NCBI GenBank assembly: GCA_031551965.1
Contig: JAVBMW010000001.1
Span: forward strand, 111,141 to 175,140
Source of the DNA: CALVGQ01 sp031551965
GTDB taxonomy: Bacteria; Bacillota_I; Bacilli_A; Erysipelotrichales; Erysipelotrichaceae
Length of the DNA: 64,000 nucleotides
Reading direction: 5' to 3'
Made by a program: the position numbers and the translations under genes. Below the pieces are notes generated by a model. That model saw nothing but the letters and a program-made list of their open reading frames with translations, did not search any database and was not told where the DNA came from. The number at the start of each line of letters is the position of its first letter. Within the stretch, counting starts at the first letter, position 1. Shown here in pieces: positions 46,471-53,819 of the stretch.

Positions 46471-46654
46471 GATATTCACCTCTATTTTAATATACCTCTT
46501 TTATCTTAACTTTCACAAACAATAATTAGTCAATGATGAAGTTATTTCAACATTAATAATAAGGTTATAAAAAGGTTAATGTAATTTTTTGGAAAATAGT
46601 GTTATAGTTATTAAGTTAAAGGATTTCTTCATATTACAAAAGGGGGTAATTTAA

Positions 46655-47623
46655 ATGAAAGAAAATATTATTCAACAATTAGCACGTGAAAATGGTTATA
46701 AAATGAGTTCTTCAGCTACTGTTGCCTATGGTTTATGTGACAAATGGCCGGTAACACTGTATTTTGCAGGAAATCAAGTGTATGCGGCAATACCTTGTTC
46801 AAATCTTGATTATAAAGAGTTTCAAAAATCATTAAAAGATCGATTAAAACCCATTAAGGCTATTTGTTCTGTAACATCAGAAAAGGTTATTCTTCAATAC
46901 GCTACTACTAAAAAAGCGATCTCGCACTATAACGATGGACTAGAAGCCTTCTTTGTAACCGCTAAAGAGTATGGTTTAAAACCAAATTCAACTTGTCCTT
47001 ATTGTCATACAGGAAGTTGTGATATTTATGGTGTTCATCAAGGTCACTATACGTTAATGCATCAAAAATGCCATAATGAAAACTATGATGTCCAAATGCA
47101 AAACATTGAAATTTCATCAGGAAATATTGCAACAGGTATTTTAGGGGCAATCCTTGGTGCAATGGGTGTTATGATTTTGTGCATTTTAATGAGTAGATTT
47201 TTAAAATTATCTGCCGGCTATTTTTGGGCTGGTGTTCCTATTGCATCAATGGCTCTATACAAAAAGTTTAATGGTCCTGCAGGCCCTCAAAGCTTTATTA
47301 TTGTATTAGTCAGTACGTTATTATCATTTCTATTCTATATTTGCAGCTTAGTTTACTTATATCAGTTTATCGGTTTCTCATTTGGTATTTTCTTATCATT
47401 AATACCAAGTATTTTAGGTTATCTACTTACTGATTTTTCTTTTATGGGTGGCTTTTGGTTTGAGATACTCTTCATGCTCGTAGGTTTATTTACTGCTTTC
47501 GCTCAAAAACCGTTCTCTAAAGAAGGATTGATAAGCCGAATGGTTACTGATCATAACATTACTCATCCTGCCTATCAAGAATATCCGCAATACTCAACTG
47601 AATCATTTGATCAACAACAGTAA
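46655..47623 (+). CDS. Multi-pass membrane protein with a Cys-rich cytosolic segment, unknown function
   Basis: The 322-residue protein starts after GGGGG and is of unknown family. An N-terminal soluble region (about 1-110) is followed by a Cys/His cluster (CPYCHTGSCD and MHQKCH, about 112-145), which could bind zinc. Five or six hydrophobic helices follow (about 150-285), and the last 30 residues are polar. The combination suggests a membrane protein with a redox- or metal-sensitive cytosolic head. A terminator follows the stop. No neighbour explains its role. Confidence 0.7.
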   Translation: MKENIIQQLARENGYKMSSSATVAYGLCDKWPVTLYFAGNQVYAAIPCSNLDYKEFQKSLKDRLKPIKAICSVTSEKVILQYATTKKAISHYNDGLEAFFVTAKEYGLKPNSTCPYCHTGSCDIYGVHQGHYTLMHQKCHNENYDVQMQNIEISSGNIATGILGAILGAMGVMILCILMSRFLKLSAGYFWAGVPIASMALYKKFNGPAGPQSFIIVLVSTLLSFLFYICSLVYLYQFIGFSFGIFLSLIPSILGYLLTDFSFMGGFWFEILFMLVGLFTAFAQKPFSKEGLISRMVTDHNITHPAYQEYPQYSTESFDQQQ

Positions 47624-47630
47624 AAACAGA

Positions 47631-47658
47631 AGGTCGCAGAGCAGCGACTTTTTTATTT
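47631..47658 (+). terminator. Terminator of the membrane protein gene
   Basis: GTCGC and GCGAC pair around a short AGAGCA loop, followed by TTTTTTATTTT. It overlaps the end of the convergent EIIB gene. Confidence 0.8.
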
Positions 47659-47952
47659 TATACCCATTCTTTCAACTTGTTTTAAAATATTTTCAATATT
47701 AGCTAAAGCATAATCCAGCGAGTTGATTTTTTCGACTGGCATATCTTTTACGATTTCTTTGATTTCTTTTTCTTTGTACGCAACTTGTGGTCCGATCAAA
47801 ATGCAGTCATAATCTTGATAATAACGGTCAACACTTCCAAATCCAAATGCTTTTACTTCAATATCAACGTTGTGTTCAGTTGCCCATTTTCTCATTTTAG
47901 TCATGATTAAGCCTGTCGAAGCACCACCTACACATACTAACATAATTTTCAT
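47653..47952 (-). CDS. Orphan PTS EIIB, lactose/cellobiose family
   Basis: The 99-residue protein begins MKIMLVCVGGAST, where Cys7 is the phosphorylated residue of the lactose/chitobiose family EIIB. The later DYDCILIGPQVAYKEKEIKE fits the family. EIIB passes phosphate from EIIA to sugar during transport. No EIIA or EIIC gene is near. It either works with a transporter encoded elsewhere or has a regulatory role, for example towards the PRD/EIIA-containing activator at the left edge. The gene follows ybaK with a 3-nt gap. Confidence 0.85.
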   Translation of the reverse strand: MKIMLVCVGGASTGLIMTKMRKWATEHNVDIEVKAFGFGSVDRYYQDYDCILIGPQVAYKEKEIKEIVKDMPVEKINSLDYALANIENILKQVERMGIK

Positions 47953-47955
47953 TTT

Positions 47956-48447
47956 TTATTTCTCACTTTCATTTGTTAAGTCAGCTAATTCAAATTCAAT
48001 TACCTTTTTCAAATCCACTATACTCATTTCAATTTGATAACCCATTTTACCAGCACTGAAAAAAATCGTCTCATGTTCTAATGCACTTTTATCAGTAATT
48101 GTCGTTAGATATTTCTTCATACCAATTGGTGAACAGCCACCATGAACATAACCAGTTAACGGCATTAAATCTTTTGATTTGATCATTTCAATGTGTTTTT
48201 CACCAACACAACTAGCCGCCTTCTTTAAATCAAGTTCACACAATACTGGAATTAAGTATACATAGTTTTTACCTGATTTACCTATAGTTACTAGTGTCTT
48301 AAATGCTTTTTTAGGATCTTCATTCAATACTTCAACAACTTCTTTTCCACTGATTGCACCAGTTTTTAAATAATTGTAGGCATGATATTGGATTTTATGT
48401 TTATCCAATATTTTCATTACCATTGTTTTGTCTTCGACTTGTTTCAT
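47956..48447 (-). CDS. ybaK: Cys-tRNA(Pro) deacylase, YbaK/EbsC family
   Basis: This 163-residue protein belongs to the YbaK family, which removes Cys wrongly attached to tRNA-Pro. The family regions are visible: TLVTIGKSGKNYVYLIPV, ELDLKKAASCVGEK with the conserved Lys, and GYVHGGCSPIGMKK. The length is typical. It is followed closely by the orphan EIIB gene and preceded by the cystatin-like protein gene at a 10-nt gap, so they may be co-transcribed. Confidence 0.93.
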   Translation of the reverse strand: MKQVEDKTMVMKILDKHKIQYHAYNYLKTGAISGKEVVEVLNEDPKKAFKTLVTIGKSGKNYVYLIPVLCELDLKKAASCVGEKHIEMIKSKDLMPLTGYVHGGCSPIGMKKYLTTITDKSALEHETIFFSAGKMGYQIEMSIVDLKKVIEFELADLTNESEK

Positions 48448-48457
48448 GAATTCTCCA

Positions 48458-48955
48458 CTATTTAATTTTTTCGTATTCTTTAATTATAGGTGCACCATCA
48501 TTTAAAGGTTTAAATATTGTGATTCTTGCCTTGGTTACTTCTGGCAATTGACATTCTACTGTATAGCGATAATTGATTCCTGCTACAACTTGAGTTTCAA
48601 CACTGATTGCAGTACAGGAATATTCACTGCCTTCCATTGCTTTTTCAAATATTTTCAATGTTTCCTCATCCAGTTGATTTTCTATGAAACCTCCCACAAT
48701 ATTATTTTGGGGCTCTACAATATCCGAGTTTAAAGCAACATATTGAATATCATCAATTGAATCTCTTTTGTAATTCAGCACCTTATATGTTAAACCTCTA
48801 TACTCCCTTACAAAACCATCTTCATAATCATAAATCGCTTCACTCAAAACTATAAAAGGCATCTCTTTTTTTATGAAACGATATCGGTCTAAAGCCAGCA
48901 GTGCCACAACACAACCTAATAAAATAACTATCTGTATTTTAATCATCCTTTTCAT
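48458..48955 (-). CDS. Membrane-anchored protein with a C-terminal stefin/cystatin-like domain
   Basis: The 165-residue protein has one membrane helix (about residues 4-22), then an extracellular part. The C-terminal half shows the three cystatin features in order: Gly-Gly at 88-89, the loop signature QVVAG at 122-126 followed by NY, and a second hairpin region FKPLNDG at 148-154. In human stefin A the distance from the Gln of QVVAG to the Phe of FKSLPG is 24; here it is 26. Cys114 and Cys135 could form a disulphide. Cystatins block papain-like cysteine proteases. Inhibitory activity here is inference. A GAAGGA site precedes the ATG. Confidence 0.75.
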   Translation of the reverse strand: MKRMIKIQIVILLGCVVALLALDRYRFIKKEMPFIVLSEAIYDYEDGFVREYRGLTYKVLNYKRDSIDDIQYVALNSDIVEPQNNIVGGFIENQLDEETLKIFEKAMEGSEYSCTAISVETQVVAGINYRYTVECQLPEVTKARITIFKPLNDGAPIIKEYEKIK

Positions 48956-49025
48956 AAGTTTTCCTTCTTTAATTATAAACTTAGTTTAACTTATTATAGA
49001 CTTTAAGACAACATTTAGACATGAT

Positions 49026-49583
49026 CTAAATATTATTTGAATATAGAAAACAATCTTTATCATGAGAATTGATGATACCAACAGCTTGAAGGTAAGCATA
49101 AATAATTGTTGTACCTACAAACTTCATTCCACGTTTCTTTAAATCGTTAGATATGGCATCTGATAAAGGGGAACTCACCTGATCAACTTCATAAATAATT
49201 TTATTATTTGTGAATCCCCAAAGGTATTTCGAAAACGATCCATATTCTTCTTGGATAATTTTATATTGTTTTGCATTAATTATCGTAGCATTTATTTTTA
49301 ATCTATTTCTAATAATTTTGGGATTATTTATTAGTTCCAATTTCTTTTCATCATCATAAGCACAGATTTTATCAAGTTCAAAATTATCAAAAGCCACTCT
49401 AAAATCAGCTCTCTTGTTTAAAACACATTCCCATGATAATCCTGCTTGGAAACATTCCAAAATAAGCATTTCAAATAATTTGTGATCATCATGAATAGGC
49501 ACTCCCCATTCATGGTCATGGTAATGAATATAAAGTTCATTTTGAAGATTGACCCATCTACATCTTTTCAAATTGTTTGTCAT
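49026..49583 (-). CDS. tag: DNA-3-methyladenine glycosylase I
   Basis: The protein of 185 residues excises 3-methyladenine from alkylated DNA. The family start CRWVNLQNELYIHYHDHEWGVP is present, with Cys and His residues of the Zn site, and FQAGLSWECVLNKRADF holds the base pocket. The C-terminal GTTIIYAYLQAVGIINSHDKDC completes it. The ATG at 49583 is well spaced from GAGGA; an in-frame ATG at 49598 precedes that site. It is a single gene between the cystatin-like gene and the tRNA cluster. Confidence 0.94.
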   Translation of the reverse strand: MTNNLKRCRWVNLQNELYIHYHDHEWGVPIHDDHKLFEMLILECFQAGLSWECVLNKRADFRVAFDNFELDKICAYDDEKKLELINNPKIIRNRLKINATIINAKQYKIIQEEYGSFSKYLWGFTNNKIIYEVDQVSSPLSDAISNDLKKRGMKFVGTTIIYAYLQAVGIINSHDKDCFLYSNNI

Positions 49584-49680
49584 ATTTGCATTCCTCATTT
49601 GAAACCATTATATCAAAGCCATATTAATTCATCTATGATTAGTTTTATTTAGTCTTATCGACTTAATCTTATAATACATC

Positions 49681-49720
49681 AAATGAGACAATAATTGAGA
49701 CAATAAATGAGATAATAAAC
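49681..49720. repeat. Imperfect 13-bp tandem repeat (about three units)
   Basis: AAATGAGACAATA, ATTGAGACAATAA and ATGAGATAATAAA follow one another downstream of the tRNA terminator. The role is unknown; low-complexity drift is the simplest explanation. Confidence 0.4.
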
Positions 49721-49731
49721 TTGTCAAACAA

Positions 49732-49757
49732 TAAAAAACGCCCTGTTTAAGGCGTAA
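49732..49757 (-). terminator. Terminator of the tRNA cluster
   Basis: On the minus strand ACGCC/GGCGT pair around a 7-8-nt loop and are followed by TTTTTTA, just after tRNA-Gly. Confidence 0.8.
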
Positions 49758-49766
49758 TATGTCATT

Positions 49767-49840
49767 TGGAGCGGATGATGAGAATCGAACTCACGTAGTC
49801 AGCTTGGAAGGCTGAAGTTCTACCATTGAACTACATCCGC
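49767..49840 (-). tRNA. tRNA-Gly (anticodon TCC)
   Basis: Acceptor GCGGATG/CATCCGC, the anticodon stem-loop around CTTCCAA giving TCC, T arm GAGTTCGATTCTC, discriminator T and an encoded CCA. It is the last of three tRNA genes on the minus strand. Confidence 0.95.
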
Positions 49841-49856
49841 ATCATTAAATAAAAAA

Positions 49857-49932
49857 TGGCGGTCCGGACGGGAATCGAACCCGCGATCTCCTCCGTGACA
49901 GGGAGGCATGTTAACCGCTACACCACCGGACC
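49857..49932 (-). tRNA. tRNA-Asp (anticodon GTC)
   Basis: Acceptor GGTCCGG/CCGGACC, anticodon loop CTGTCAC giving GTC, T arm CGGGTTCGATTCCCG, discriminator G and an encoded CCA. It is the second gene of the cluster. Confidence 0.96.
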
Positions 49933-49961
49933 ATTGTATATTAACTGAAGAAACTAACTTA

Positions 49962-50052
49962 TGGCGAAGAAGGAGGGATTTGAACCCTCGCGCCGCGTTA
50001 GCGACCTATACCCTTAGCAGGGGCACCTCTTCAGCCTCTTGAGTACTTCTTC
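49962..50052 (-). tRNA. tRNA-Ser (anticodon GCT)
   Basis: Acceptor GAAGAAG/CTTCTTC, anticodon loop CTGCTAA giving GCT, the long variable arm of serine tRNAs, T arm GAGGGTTCAAATCCCTC, discriminator G and an encoded CCA. It is the first gene of the cluster. Confidence 0.96.
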
Positions 50053-50063
50053 AGCGCCTTTTT

Positions 50064-50092
50064 ATATTACCATAGCTATAAATGTTTGGCAA
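50064..50092 (-). promoter_or_regulatory. Promoter of the tRNA cluster
   Basis: Minus-strand TTGCCA (50087-50092) and TAATAT (50064-50069) are 17 bp apart, ending 11 bp before the tRNA-Ser gene. Confidence 0.65.
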
Positions 50093-50261
50093 GCATAAAA
50101 TCATTTTTTTAATAAAAATTCTCTCATTCGATGTTACTATTCATCGTAAAAAAATTTTCCACAAGTTTTAAGTCGATAAAAGGCTCTGGAGTCACAATAC
50201 AATGACAACGATGTGAAAATCGATAAAATGATAATTAATTTCTGCAATACTACTTCAGAAG

Positions 50262-50296
50262 TAAAGGCAAGAAATATTGCATTCTCGCCTTATTTG
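50262..50296 (-). terminator. Hairpin downstream of mazF
   Basis: Minus-strand AAGGC..AGAA and TTCT..GCCTT arms form a hairpin just after the mazF stop. The T-run after it is short, so termination may be weak. Confidence 0.4.
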
Positions 50297-50302
50297 AATT
50301 TA

Positions 50303-50650
50303 TCAACTTGTTTTTTCAGTTAGCCCCAGACTCACCTTTATTGCTTCATCAATTTTTATAACTGTTTCACTGTCTAAGCTGCATATCCATTGACCTAATC
50401 TTTGTTTATCAATAGTTCTAAGTTGTTCCAAAAGAATCATACTTGTTCTCTCTAACGATGAGGCAGGAATCATGACATGAGTAGGAATCGGAGGTTTCGA
50501 CATTTTTGTTGAAATCGGAGCTACAATCAGTGTTTTAGAAAAACGATTACCTTTATCATTTTGTATTACCACAACAGGTCTTAGTCCCCCCTGTTCACTT
50601 CCTACGGAGCCATGCAAATCTGCATAATATATATCTCCGCGTTTGATCAT
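50303..50650 (-). CDS. mazF: MazF/PemK-family endoribonuclease toxin (EndoA-like)
   Basis: The 115-residue protein closely follows the Bacillus EndoA sequence: RGDIYYADL at the start, the active-site region GSEQGGLRPVVVIQND with Ser and Arg, the Thr in VAPISTK, then ILLEQLRTIDKQRL. It cleaves mRNA at short sequences when free of antitoxin. The ATG lies 1 nt after the YdcC-like gene stop. In Bacillus the order is ydcC-alr-antitoxin-toxin; here alr and the antitoxin gene are not between the two, and no antitoxin is seen in the 250 bp downstream. A distant antitoxin is possible. Confidence 0.93.
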   Translation of the reverse strand: MIKRGDIYYADLHGSVGSEQGGLRPVVVIQNDKGNRFSKTLIVAPISTKMSKPPIPTHVMIPASSLERTSMILLEQLRTIDKQRLGQWICSLDSETVIKIDEAIKVSLGLTEKTS

Positions 50651-50651
50651 C

Positions 50652-51638
50652 TTACTTAGTCACTGTTACTTGTAAACTTTCTACGATTCGTAACATTTCA
50701 CCAACTGACAAATCCTGTGAATAAACTGAAGTTTCTAATTGGCTACTGATAATAGTTAAACGATTTCCATTATAATAGCCTAATACCCCTAATCCCTCTA
50801 CTAATTCTCCATCAATTTCATAATATTGAAGGTCATTATTTGTAGAAACCTGTTTTTGAACAACAGTAAAATTCTTCTCTCCACTAAATTCAAGGATATG
50901 AGATTCACTTGCGCCATCACTTGAAACTGAAGAAGATGTCAATTTTGAATCAAATACTGCCATTGGATATAGTGGCAACTCAATCAAACCAGTATAACTA
51001 CTTGTAGGTGTTTCAATACTTTTCTTCGGGGTATCAAAAGTACCTTCTTCAAAAGGTTCATTGAAGCTTACATTAGAAAATTGCATTGTCAATTCGATAT
51101 TATCATCTTGATTAAAGGCAATCAAACTAACAGGTTTTAATTCTTTAGTCATACGAATTTCTTGTCTGATCAATGTTTGTGCACTAGGATAGTTTGCGGC
51201 AGCTGATATTACATAACCACTGCTTTCCTTTTTAACTGTACAGTCTCCATTGATTATGTCCAACATACTTTGTAACAAGTAAGGTTTTGGACTATTGGTA
51301 GGCCACTCACCTTGAAATTTAAATACTTGATTCAGTGATGGTGTAATCACGAATACACCTTCTGCATTTTTAAGAATAATCTGTTCTTGATTTAATGATT
51401 TATCTAACATACTTACTTTAAAATATTCCTGATCATTTTCTTTCATCCAATATGATGTAATCACGTAATTTTTATAGTCTTCTTGATTAGATACTTCCAT
51501 TGTTCCTTCTAATTTGTAACTAACTAATTTGTCTTCAAGTTTATTAACTTTCTTTTGCAATGAATCAGGTTTTAATAACGTAAACAACAAGAATGCAACA
51601 ACCAGTAAACCAGCACCTATAGCGATGTTTCTTTTCAT
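50652..51638 (-). CDS. YdcC/LolA-like membrane-anchored lipoprotein-carrier-fold protein
   Basis: The 328-residue protein has an N-terminal membrane helix (about 4-21) and an extracellular LolA-like beta-barrel region with VSYKLEGTMEVSNQEDYKNYVI, PSLNQVFKFQGEWPTNSP and a Pro-rich strand. The family includes B. subtilis YdcC and clostridial GerS-type proteins, some linked to sporulation or germination. Whether this organism sporulates is unknown. The gene is followed 1 nt later by mazF, the arrangement of the ydcC-ndoA region with two genes removed. Confidence 0.75.
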   Translation of the reverse strand: MKRNIAIGAGLLVVAFLLFTLLKPDSLQKKVNKLEDKLVSYKLEGTMEVSNQEDYKNYVITSYWMKENDQEYFKVSMLDKSLNQEQIILKNAEGVFVITPSLNQVFKFQGEWPTNSPKPYLLQSMLDIINGDCTVKKESSGYVISAAANYPSAQTLIRQEIRMTKELKPVSLIAFNQDDNIELTMQFSNVSFNEPFEEGTFDTPKKSIETPTSSYTGLIELPLYPMAVFDSKLTSSSVSSDGASESHILEFSGEKNFTVVQKQVSTNNDLQYYEIDGELVEGLGVLGYYNGNRLTIISSQLETSVYSQDLSVGEMLRIVESLQVTVTK

Positions 51639-51720
51639 AAACTCACCTTTCCTTCTGTTAGTAAAGTTATGATTGAAAACACCAATTCATGCATAGAATG
51701 ACATCAAAGGAGTAAAAAAA

Positions 51721-51906
51721 ATGAAAATTGTTGAAAATATAGCTTTATTTTTAAGTATTATAGCTTGTCTTAACTATGGATCGATCGCCGTATTTAACTA
51801 TGATTTTTTAAAACATTTGTTTAGTAATATGCCGACATTGTTATCCCTCTTGTATTTTATGATCGGCGTTTCTTCTTTTATCAACATTTTTAATATTAAA
51901 AAGTAG
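51721..51906 (+). CDS. DUF378 family small membrane protein
   Basis: The 61-residue protein is preceded by AAAGGAG. It has two membrane helices and the family pattern ACLNYGSIAVFNYDF between them, followed by MPTLLSLLYFMIGVSSFINI. The function of DUF378 proteins is unknown. It is a stand-alone gene between two minus-strand genes. Confidence 0.85.
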   Translation: MKIVENIALFLSIIACLNYGSIAVFNYDFLKHLFSNMPTLLSLLYFMIGVSSFINIFNIKK

Positions 51907-51908
51907 AG

Positions 51909-52097
51909 TTATTCAACGATCAACCCTACTTCTCTTAATGATACTTTTGCAGCATGTACAATGTCATTTCTACCTTCTACGATGACTGCTTTGCTGGAAA
52001 GCGATACCGTATATTCAACTCGGGTAGATTCAAGTGCTTCATCTATTTTAGGTATATCTTTTTCTGTTAAATCTCTTATAAATAAAATTGTTTTCAT
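51909..52097 (-). CDS. Small HMA-fold-like protein without the CxxC metal motif
   Basis: The 62-residue product starts after a good AAGGAG site. Its beta-alpha-beta pattern (KTILFIRDL, KIDEALESTRVEYTVSL, AVIVEGRNDI) is like heavy-metal-associated domains, but the CxxC that binds copper is absent. Such small proteins are common in Bacillota; the function is unknown. It is convergent with DUF378 and lies downstream of the aspartokinase-like gene. Confidence 0.65.
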   Translation of the reverse strand: MKTILFIRDLTEKDIPKIDEALESTRVEYTVSLSSKAVIVEGRNDIVHAAKVSLREVGLIVE

Positions 52098-52144
52098 GAG
52101 TTGGGTCTCCTTAAGTTAGATTATACTTTAGTTTACCCATTTTT

Positions 52145-52870
52145 TCAAAATACTTTCGTACCTTTTTCATCAGAAAAAGTGCAAGCCACAGTAAAAGGGA
52201 TGTTTTTTTGTTTGGCAAGCTCTACACTATCTTTCATCATGACTTTTGCACCGCTATTGATCAGTTTAAGGCATTCGTCAAAACTAATCGACTCATATTG
52301 TGTTGCTGAGGCATCATTTTTAGGATCATGATCGTATATACCACAAACATCAGTATAAATAATCACTTCATCTGCTTTCATTGCATCTGCCAAAAGAAGA
52401 GCTGTTTTATCACTTCCTCCTGTTCCTAATGTTGTTACTCTGCCTGTATTACTTAGTCCAATAAAACCCGGAACTACAACTACCTTCATCTTCTCCAAAT
52501 AGTGTTCAAGCCACATCGTGCATACACAATCTACTTCTGCATGGCCATAGCTATCATCCGTGATGATTCCAAGTTCTGAAGGCGTACATGCATGAGTTTC
52601 AATATTATGTTTTCTACATTGATTTTCAAAAGCTAAACTGCTTAAAATTTCACCCATTGATAAACAACGATCTTTTTGTGCACCATTTAATCCTTCACAA
52701 AATTTAGCCAAAACTTTTGTTGAATAGGGTTCTGGTTCTCTACCGATTGCAGAGACAACGACTATAACTTGATTCCCAAGCGCTAATTGATCCTTTACTT
52801 TTTTAATGGCTAAATCCCGGTTCTCTTCATTACTAACTGATGTTCCTCCAAATTTCATGACTACAAGCAT
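52145..52870 (-). CDS. Aspartokinase catalytic domain protein without ACT domains
   Basis: From the ATG at 52870, which is well spaced from GAGGTG, the protein has 241 residues. It is the amino-acid-kinase domain of aspartokinase: VVMKFGGTSVSN at the N-terminus, GEILSSLAF, TTLGTGGSDKTALLLADAM and VIYTDVCGIYDHDP. These phosphorylate L-aspartate to start lysine, threonine and methionine synthesis. The usual C-terminal ACT regulatory domains (about 150 residues) are absent, and the stop is followed by another gene, so it is naturally short. It should be free of allosteric feedback by that route. Confidence 0.85.
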   Translation of the reverse strand: MLVVMKFGGTSVSNEENRDLAIKKVKDQLALGNQVIVVVSAIGREPEPYSTKVLAKFCEGLNGAQKDRCLSMGEILSSLAFENQCRKHNIETHACTPSELGIITDDSYGHAEVDCVCTMWLEHYLEKMKVVVVPGFIGLSNTGRVTTLGTGGSDKTALLLADAMKADEVIIYTDVCGIYDHDPKNDASATQYESISFDECLKLINSGAKVMMKDSVELAKQKNIPFTVACTFSDEKGTKVF

Positions 52871-52930
52871 TTTGTCCATCACCTCAATACAAAGTATGGC
52901 AAAATGCACAGTTCATCTAGGCGAATGACA

Positions 52931-52956
52931 GAAGAAAAAGACCTTGCGGTCTTCTC
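52931..52956 (-). terminator. Terminator of deoD
   Basis: Minus-strand AAGACC/GGTCTT with a GCAA loop is followed by TTTTC, just after the deoD stop. Confidence 0.8.
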
Positions 52957-52958
52957 GA

Positions 52959-53660
52959 TTATTCAGCCATCTCCAATGCGATTTTCATCATATTAGTAAA
53001 ACTGTTTTGTCTTTCTTCAGGTGTAGTTTCTTCATGAGTTACTAGGTTATCAGAAATCGTTAATAGACATGCTGCATTTTTACCTAAAACAGCTGCATTT
53101 GCGAATAAGGCAAAGCTTTCCATTTCAACTGCCTGACAGTTGTATTTTTCGATTCCTGTATCTACTCCTGCTTCACGATAGAATACATCAGATGAATGGA
53201 TGCATCCTTCTGCAAGAGGAATATTTAATTCTTTTGCGAATCCACGAAGTTTAGCATTCAATTCTTCAGATGGTTTAGTAATGCAACCTTCAAATCCACT
53301 TTGATCTTTAGCATAAGTAGAAACACTGTATGCTGAATCAGCTAAAATAGTAGTATAAACTGCCATTTCTTTTGTGTATCCTCCAGCCGTACCAATACGA
53401 ATAATGTTTTCAACGCCATAGAATTTATAAAGTTCATAAGAATAAATACCAATACTTGGCATTCCCATTCCAGATCCCATTACTGAGATTTTTCTTCCTT
53501 TATAAGTTCCTGTATATCCAAACATATTACGTACTGTATTAAATTGTACTGGATTTTCTAAGAATGTTTCTGCAATAAATTTTGCACGGAGTGGATCTCC
53601 TGGCATTAAAACGGTTTTTGCGATTTGTCCTACTTCTGCGGTATTATGTGGTGTTGGCAT
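52959..53660 (-). CDS. deoD: Purine-nucleoside phosphorylase, DeoD type
   Basis: The 233-residue hexameric-type phosphorylase splits purine nucleosides to base and ribose-1-phosphate. MPTPHNTAEVGQIAKTVLMPGDPLRAK contains the phosphate-binding Gly and Arg; GMGMPSIGIYSYEL and IRIGTAGGY follow. The base site and the Asp are in SDVFYREAG and LTISDNLV. The length is standard. It is a single gene, with GGAG before the start and a terminator after the stop. Confidence 0.96.
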   Translation of the reverse strand: MPTPHNTAEVGQIAKTVLMPGDPLRAKFIAETFLENPVQFNTVRNMFGYTGTYKGRKISVMGSGMGMPSIGIYSYELYKFYGVENIIRIGTAGGYTKEMAVYTTILADSAYSVSTYAKDQSGFEGCITKPSEELNAKLRGFAKELNIPLAEGCIHSSDVFYREAGVDTGIEKYNCQAVEMESFALFANAAVLGKNAACLLTISDNLVTHEETTPEERQNSFTNMMKIALEMAE

Positions 53661-53772
53661 ATAAAATTCTCCTTTTCTTCCTTCACGATTTTATTATACC
53701 ATACTCCATTTTAGTTAGCACCACACAAAGTCACGAAATAATGCAAGTGTAATTTATTACCTGGGAAATGAT

Positions 53773-53801
53773 AAGAAAAAAGGTAGAAAACATCCTACCT
53801 C
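53773..53801 (-). terminator. Terminator of the DUF2207 gene
   Basis: Minus-strand AGGTAGG and CTACCT arms around an 8-nt loop are followed by TTTTTTC, close behind the stop at 53820. Confidence 0.75.
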
Positions 53802-53819
53802 ATTCGATCCATTTCTATA

